The position numbers and the translations under genes were made by a program. From NCBI GenBank assembly GCA_945907755.1, contig CAMDTN010000001.1, positions 1-64,000 on the forward strand: DNA of 64,000 nt. The letters are read 5' to 3'. The stretch's first letter is position 1. Each line of letters starts with the position of its first letter. Below are positions 59,769-64,000 of this stretch, piece after piece. The notes below the pieces were generated by a model. It searched no databases and was not told where the DNA came from. It worked only from the letters and a program-made list of their open reading frames with translations. Source of the DNA: Singulisphaera sp. GP187. Lineage in GTDB: Bacteria > Planctomycetota > GCA-002687715.

Positions 59769-61315
59769 CGCTGCGGCTCAATGACTTGGAACACCCGAGC
59801 GCGTTGCACGCGCACGTGCAGGCGTTGTTGTGGGTCAGGCACGACGCCTTCGAGCGACACCACAGCGACGCTGCTCTGTGTTTGTAGACGCGCCAGCAAG
59901 CCCGGATCGGACTCAAACAGGCGGGGCGTACTCCACGTGCCCGTCGGGTTTGCGATGCGCGCATCTAAGTCGCACCACAAGAAGCGCAACCCGCAGCGCG
60001 GGTCGTGAGTGCGCTCAGCGTTTTTCAAGATGGTCGCGGTGCTACCGAGGACCACGCCGGGTGACTTGTAGTAGTACGGATAGGCGTAAGGCAGATTGGT
60101 GTGAATGCGATAGGTGACAGGCGCAGCGTCGGCGCGTTGTTCCACCGTAAGGCGGTCCAGTTCGTGACCGAGATTTCGAAACCACGGGTGCCTGCTGGCC
60201 GTGAGGCCCTGCACCGTCATGCTGAGCAGTGGCAGCAGCACTAATGCCGTCAAGGCACAGGTGCTCAGAGGGAAGCGCGCCCGCAGCAGCAGCAAGCCGC
60301 ACCAAGCAGCCGCCAGCAACGGTGTGCAATACGCAAAGAAAAATACATGCCCTTCAGCATGGTTGGCGAAAAGCAGGGGATTCAGCAGTGCCGGCAGCGC
60401 TAGTGCCGCTATCACGCGCCAAACGCCACCGGGCAACATGAGCAGCCCCAGAGGCAGCGCAAGAAAGGGCAGTAGTCCGCCGAAGCCCTCAGAGAGGCGC
60501 GCGGTGCAGTGGGCCATGAAGTCTGCGAATGCAGGGCGGTTGAGCAGAGCCGACTGCACGATGTTGCCCAAGTCGCCGCCCGTGCGGCCGGTGCCGAACA
60601 GCGGCGCGTGCACGGCCCACAGTTGCCACACGCACACACTGGCAACGCCGGCCACGGCCATCCCAAGGGCAAGACCCGCGAGGCGCAGCGCGTCGGCCTT
60701 GGGCCTGCCGGGTACCAGCACGAACAAACCCAACACGAAGAACAGCGCGGCCCAATCCAGCCATACGCACAGAAAAGCAACGACTAACAAACACAGTTTC
60801 GCGAGGCGCCGCTGCCACTGCTGTTGCAGCGTGAATGCGCTTTCAAACAAGAAGAAGAGGAGCAGCCCTGCGGCCAACACCAGCGGCTCATAAGAGACTT
60901 GCGAGTACACCGCGATGACAGGTGCCAGCAGCAAAAACATTCCTGCTGCGCAAGAGGCCACGGCCCCGACATGTGGCTTCAGCAGGGCATACAGCAGCAG
61001 CGCTGCTGCAATGCTGGCGAGCAAACCCGGCAGACGCAGTTGCCATTCCGCAGTGCCACAGGCGGCGTGAATCCAAAAGGCACCCGGCGGATGGTTCAAG
61101 TACGCCATGGCTTCTTGCGGGTTGCCGTAAGGCGAGCACGCGAAGGGCACACCGCGCGCTTCCGCGAAACCGAAGTGCTCCCACGCCTGTGCGAAGGGCC
61201 CGAAGAAAACTCCAGCGTTGATTTCGCCGGGGCCGAAGGGCGCGCGCAGCGACGGCAGGTGCAAAGCCAATGCAACAGCTAGAAGAAGAAGCGGAGGAAC
61301 CACTCGACGCCACAT
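59765..61315 (-). CDS. ArnT/GT39-like glycosyltransferase membrane protein
   Basis: Multi-TM; INAGVFFGPFAQAWEHFGFAEARGVPFAC...YLNHPPGAFWIHAACGTAEWQLRLPGLLASI. Confidence 0.75.
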   Translation of the reverse strand: MWRRVVPPLLLLAVALALHLPSLRAPFGPGEINAGVFFGPFAQAWEHFGFAEARGVPFACSPYGNPQEAMAYLNHPPGAFWIHAACGTAEWQLRLPGLLASIAAALLLYALLKPHVGAVASCAAGMFLLLAPVIAVYSQVSYEPLVLAAGLLLFFLFESAFTLQQQWQRRLAKLCLLVVAFLCVWLDWAALFFVLGLFVLVPGRPKADALRLAGLALGMAVAGVASVCVWQLWAVHAPLFGTGRTGGDLGNIVQSALLNRPAFADFMAHCTARLSEGFGGLLPFLALPLGLLMLPGGVWRVIAALALPALLNPLLFANHAEGHVFFFAYCTPLLAAAWCGLLLLRARFPLSTCALTALVLLPLLSMTVQGLTASRHPWFRNLGHELDRLTVEQRADAAPVTYRIHTNLPYAYPYYYKSPGVVLGSTATILKNAERTHDPRCGLRFLWCDLDARIANPTGTWSTPRLFESDPGLLARLQTQSSVAVVSLEGVVPDPQQRLHVRVQRARVFQVIEPQR

Positions 61316-61356
61316 GGGCGCTGATTATGGTCGGCGCCCGCCCGCGATGGAAGTGC

Positions 61357-64000
61357 CTAAAGCGCCATGGGGGCTTGCTTCTCGGGATTGATGCCCAGTT
61401 CGGCCACGGCAGCGGCGGCCACTGAGTGCGGCAACTTTCCGTCGTCGGCCAACGCGCGCAGTGCCGCCAAGACCACATGTGCGCTATCAACTTCGAAGTG
61501 GCGGCGCAGAGCTTCACGCGTGTCGCTCATACCGAAACCGTCTGTTCCGAGGCAAACAAAGCGCCCTGGTAACCAGCGAGCGATTTGATCCGGCACAGCC
61601 TTGATGGAATCACTCACGGCCACGAACGGGCCTTGCAAGCCGACCAGCACGCTTTGAATCCACGGGATGGATTGCACGGCATTGGGGTTCAAGCGGCTCA
61701 TGCGCTCGTGTTCCAGAGCCTCGCGTCGCAGCAGGCAGTAACTGGTGGCGCTCCACACATCGGCATCCACGCCATAGCGCTCGCCGAGGATGTCCGCCGC
61801 CTTCAGGGCCGCGTTGATCAAAGTGCCGCTGCCGAAAAGTTGCACTCGTGGGCGTTGCGATGCGGCGGCTGCGCGGTAGCGATACAGCCCGCGCAAGATG
61901 CCCTCGTCGAGGGCCGCTATTTCTGGCGCCGGCGGCATCATGTAATTCTCGTTCTGCAGAGTGAGGTAGTAGAAGATGTCTTCGTTGTTGGCCACCATGC
62001 GCTGCAAGCCGTCGCGCACAATGACGGCGATCTCGAAAGCAAAGGCTGGCTCGTAGGGGCGGCAATTCGGAATGGTTGAAGCCAGCAACAGGCTGTGGCC
62101 ATCTTCGTGTTGCAGCCCTTCGCCATTCAATGTGGTGCGCCCGGCGGTGGCGCCCAGCAAGAAGCCGCGGCCGCGCAGATCGCCGAAGGCCCAGATCTGA
62201 TCGCCTGTGCGCTGGAAACCGAACATCGAATAGAAGATGTAGAACGGAATCATGGGCACGCCGTGCGTGGAATACGCTGTGCCTGCCGCCGAAAACGAGG
62301 CCATCGAGCCCGCTTCGGTGATGCCCTCTTCCAACAACTGCCCATCCTTCGCTTCGCGGTAGTACAGCAGCATGTTGCGGTCGATGGGCTCGTAAAGCTG
62401 GCCATGCGCCGCATAGATTCCGATTTGGCGGAACAGTGGGTCCATGCCGAAGGTGCGCGCTTCATCCGGCACGATGGGCACGATGTGTTTGCCAAAGGTT
62501 TTGTCGCGCAGCAGCTTGGTCAGCAAGCGCACAAAAGCCATGGTCGTGGAAACGCCTTCTTCCGTGACGATGCCTTTGCGGAACTCGGCATACACCTCGT
62601 CGCCGGGCAGTGTTGGCGCGGAATCTGGCACGCGGCGGCGGCGCGGCATGGCGCCACCGAGGCTTTTGCGGTGCTCGCGCAGGTATTCCACTTCGGGGCT
62701 GTCGGCGCCCGGGTGGAAATACTGCGCGTCGTCTAAGTCCTCGTCGCGGATGGGCAGTTCCAAGCGGTCGCGGAAATCGCGCAACTGTGCGCGGCTCAGT
62801 TGCTTCATCTGGTGCGTGACATTGCGCGCCTCAAAGCCATCACCAAGCGTCCAGCCCTTCACCGTGTGGGCGAGGATCACTGTGGGCTGGCCTTTGTGCT
62901 CGGTGGCTGCCTTGTAGGCATTCCAGATTTTCACGCGTTCGTGCCCGCCACGGCGCAGGTGATGAATCTGTTCGTCGCTCAAATGGTCGACCGTGCGCAA
63001 ACTCTCAGGTGTCTTGGCGAAGAACCGCTCGCGGGTGTAGCCACCTGGCTCACTGGCATATTTTTGCCACTCGCCGTCAACCACCGCGTTCAGTTGCTCC
63101 ACCAAGCGTCCGTGTTCGTCTTTGTCGAAGATCTGATCCCACTCCGAACCCCACAGCACTTTGATGACATTCCAACCGTTGCCACGGAAAACGCTTTCCA
63201 ATTCTTGGACGATCTTGCCGTTGCCGCGCACGGGGCCGTCGAGGCGCTGCAAATTGCAATTCACTACGAACACGAGGTTGTCGAGGCCTTCGCGCGCCGC
63301 GATGGAAAGCGAACCGAGCGATTCTGGCTCGTCGGTTTCGCCGTCCCCGACGAAAGCCCACACGCGCTGCGCACTGGTGTCCACCAAGCCGCGTGCAGCG
63401 AGGTAGCGGTTGAAGCGTGCTTGGTAAATGGCGCTCAGCGGGCCTAGCCCCATGGACACTGTGGGGAACTGCCAAAAATCTGGCATTAATCTTGGGTGTG
63501 GATAGCTGGACAATCCGCCGCCCAAACTCTCGCGGCGGAAGCGGTCCAGTTGTTCGCTGCTCATGCGCCCTTCCAAAAACGCGCGTGCATAGATACCGGG
63601 GGAGACATGGCCTTGGAACCAAATCTGGTCGCCGCCGCCTTGTGCATCCGGGCCGCGGAAAAAATGGTTGAAGCCCACTTCATAGAGCGTCGCGGCAGAG
63701 GCATAGGTGCTGATGTGCCCGCCGAGGCCGGGGTAGCGATTGTTAGCTCGGCCCACCATCACCGCAGCGTTCCAGCGCACGATGTTCTCGATGCGCAGCT
63801 CCATGGATTCATCGCCGGGATAGGCAAGCTGATCCCGATGGTGAATGCTGTTCACATAGTCGGTGCACACTGGAATGTTGCCCACGGCGCGGCGGCGGCG
63901 CGCCATCTGCAGCAATTGCGTCAACAGCCACTGCGCGCGCTCGGGGCCTTCATGCGCCAACACCGCATCGAGGGATTCCATCCACTCGCGCGTTTCCAGC
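61357..64000 (-). CDS. aceE: Pyruvate dehydrogenase E1 (homodimeric type), truncated by window edge
   Basis: GGHISTYASAATLYEVGFNHFFRG; QIWFQGHVSPGIYARAFLEGR; FVGDGETDEPESLGSLSIAAREGLDNLVFVVNCNLQRLDGPVRGN. Confidence 0.96.
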   Translation of the reverse strand, partial: LETREWMESLDAVLAHEGPERAQWLLTQLLQMARRRRAVGNIPVCTDYVNSIHHRDQLAYPGDESMELRIENIVRWNAAVMVGRANNRYPGLGGHISTYASAATLYEVGFNHFFRGPDAQGGGDQIWFQGHVSPGIYARAFLEGRMSSEQLDRFRRESLGGGLSSYPHPRLMPDFWQFPTVSMGLGPLSAIYQARFNRYLAARGLVDTSAQRVWAFVGDGETDEPESLGSLSIAAREGLDNLVFVVNCNLQRLDGPVRGNGKIVQELESVFRGNGWNVIKVLWGSEWDQIFDKDEHGRLVEQLNAVVDGEWQKYASEPGGYTRERFFAKTPESLRTVDHLSDEQIHHLRRGGHERVKIWNAYKAATEHKGQPTVILAHTVKGWTLGDGFEARNVTHQMKQLSRAQLRDFRDRLELPIRDEDLDDAQYFHPGADSPEVEYLREHRKSLGGAMPRRRRVPDSAPTLPGDEVYAEFRKGIVTEEGVSTTMAFVRLLTKLLRDKTFGKHIVPIVPDEARTFGMDPLFRQIGIYAAHGQLYEPIDRNMLLYYREAKDGQLLEEGITEAGSMASFSAAGTAYSTHGVPMIPFYIFYSMFGFQRTGDQIWAFGDLRGRGFLLGATAGRTTLNGEGLQHEDGHSLLLASTIPNCRPYEPAFAFEIAVIVRDGLQRMVANNEDIFYYLTLQNENYMMPPAPEIAALDEGILRGLYRYRAAAASQRPRVQLFGSGTLINAALKAADILGERYGVDADVWSATSYCLLRREALEHERMSRLNPNAVQSIPWIQSVLVGLQGPFVAVSDSIKAVPDQIARWLPGRFVCLGTDGFGMSDTREALRRHFEVDSAHVVLAALRALADDGKLPHSVAAAAVAELGINPEKQAPMAL

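Overview
GC-rich bacterial chromosomal window. The content (paired DUF1800/DUF1501 genes, IPT/TIG, nidogen-like and LamG-like secreted proteins) suggests a Planctomycetota-like lineage; this is inference only. I support about 48 coding regions: purF, exonuclease III, a lipoprotein RidA, an IPMDH/ICDH-family gene, two DUF1800-DUF1501 pairs, an archaeal/eukaryal-type proS, a fused FeS-NrfD protein plus molybdopterin oxidoreductase, napB with a 5'-truncated napA, radical SAM proteins, panD, ggt, an FHA-Ser/Thr kinase, a flippase, acs, an S9 peptidase, glgP, a squalene/phytoene synthase-like gene, a complete rrf2-sufBCDSUT operon, an S8 protease, a GT39-like membrane operon and aceE (cut by the window edge). 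One tRNA-Asp(GTC), several intrinsic terminators and two probable structured ncRNAs are also present. The strongest lead is 15801-17009. There a secreted protein ORF stops at an in-frame UGA preceded by Cys (…FPGC-UGA-GGGFSEYSG…), stays open for 57 more codons in the same frame, and ends 21 nt before a strong terminator. A two-part stem-loop with bacterial-SECIS-like geometry lies just after the UGA, making this a candidate secreted selenoprotein with a Cys-Sec dyad. Other leads: a chimeric junction truncating both napA and an IPT/TIG gene, a frameshifted LamG gene, a tandem 22-bp-spaced operator overlapping the start codon of a truncated AAA-ATPase remnant, a recurring GCACTAATGG upstream motif, and an Rrf2-type palindrome upstream of suf.
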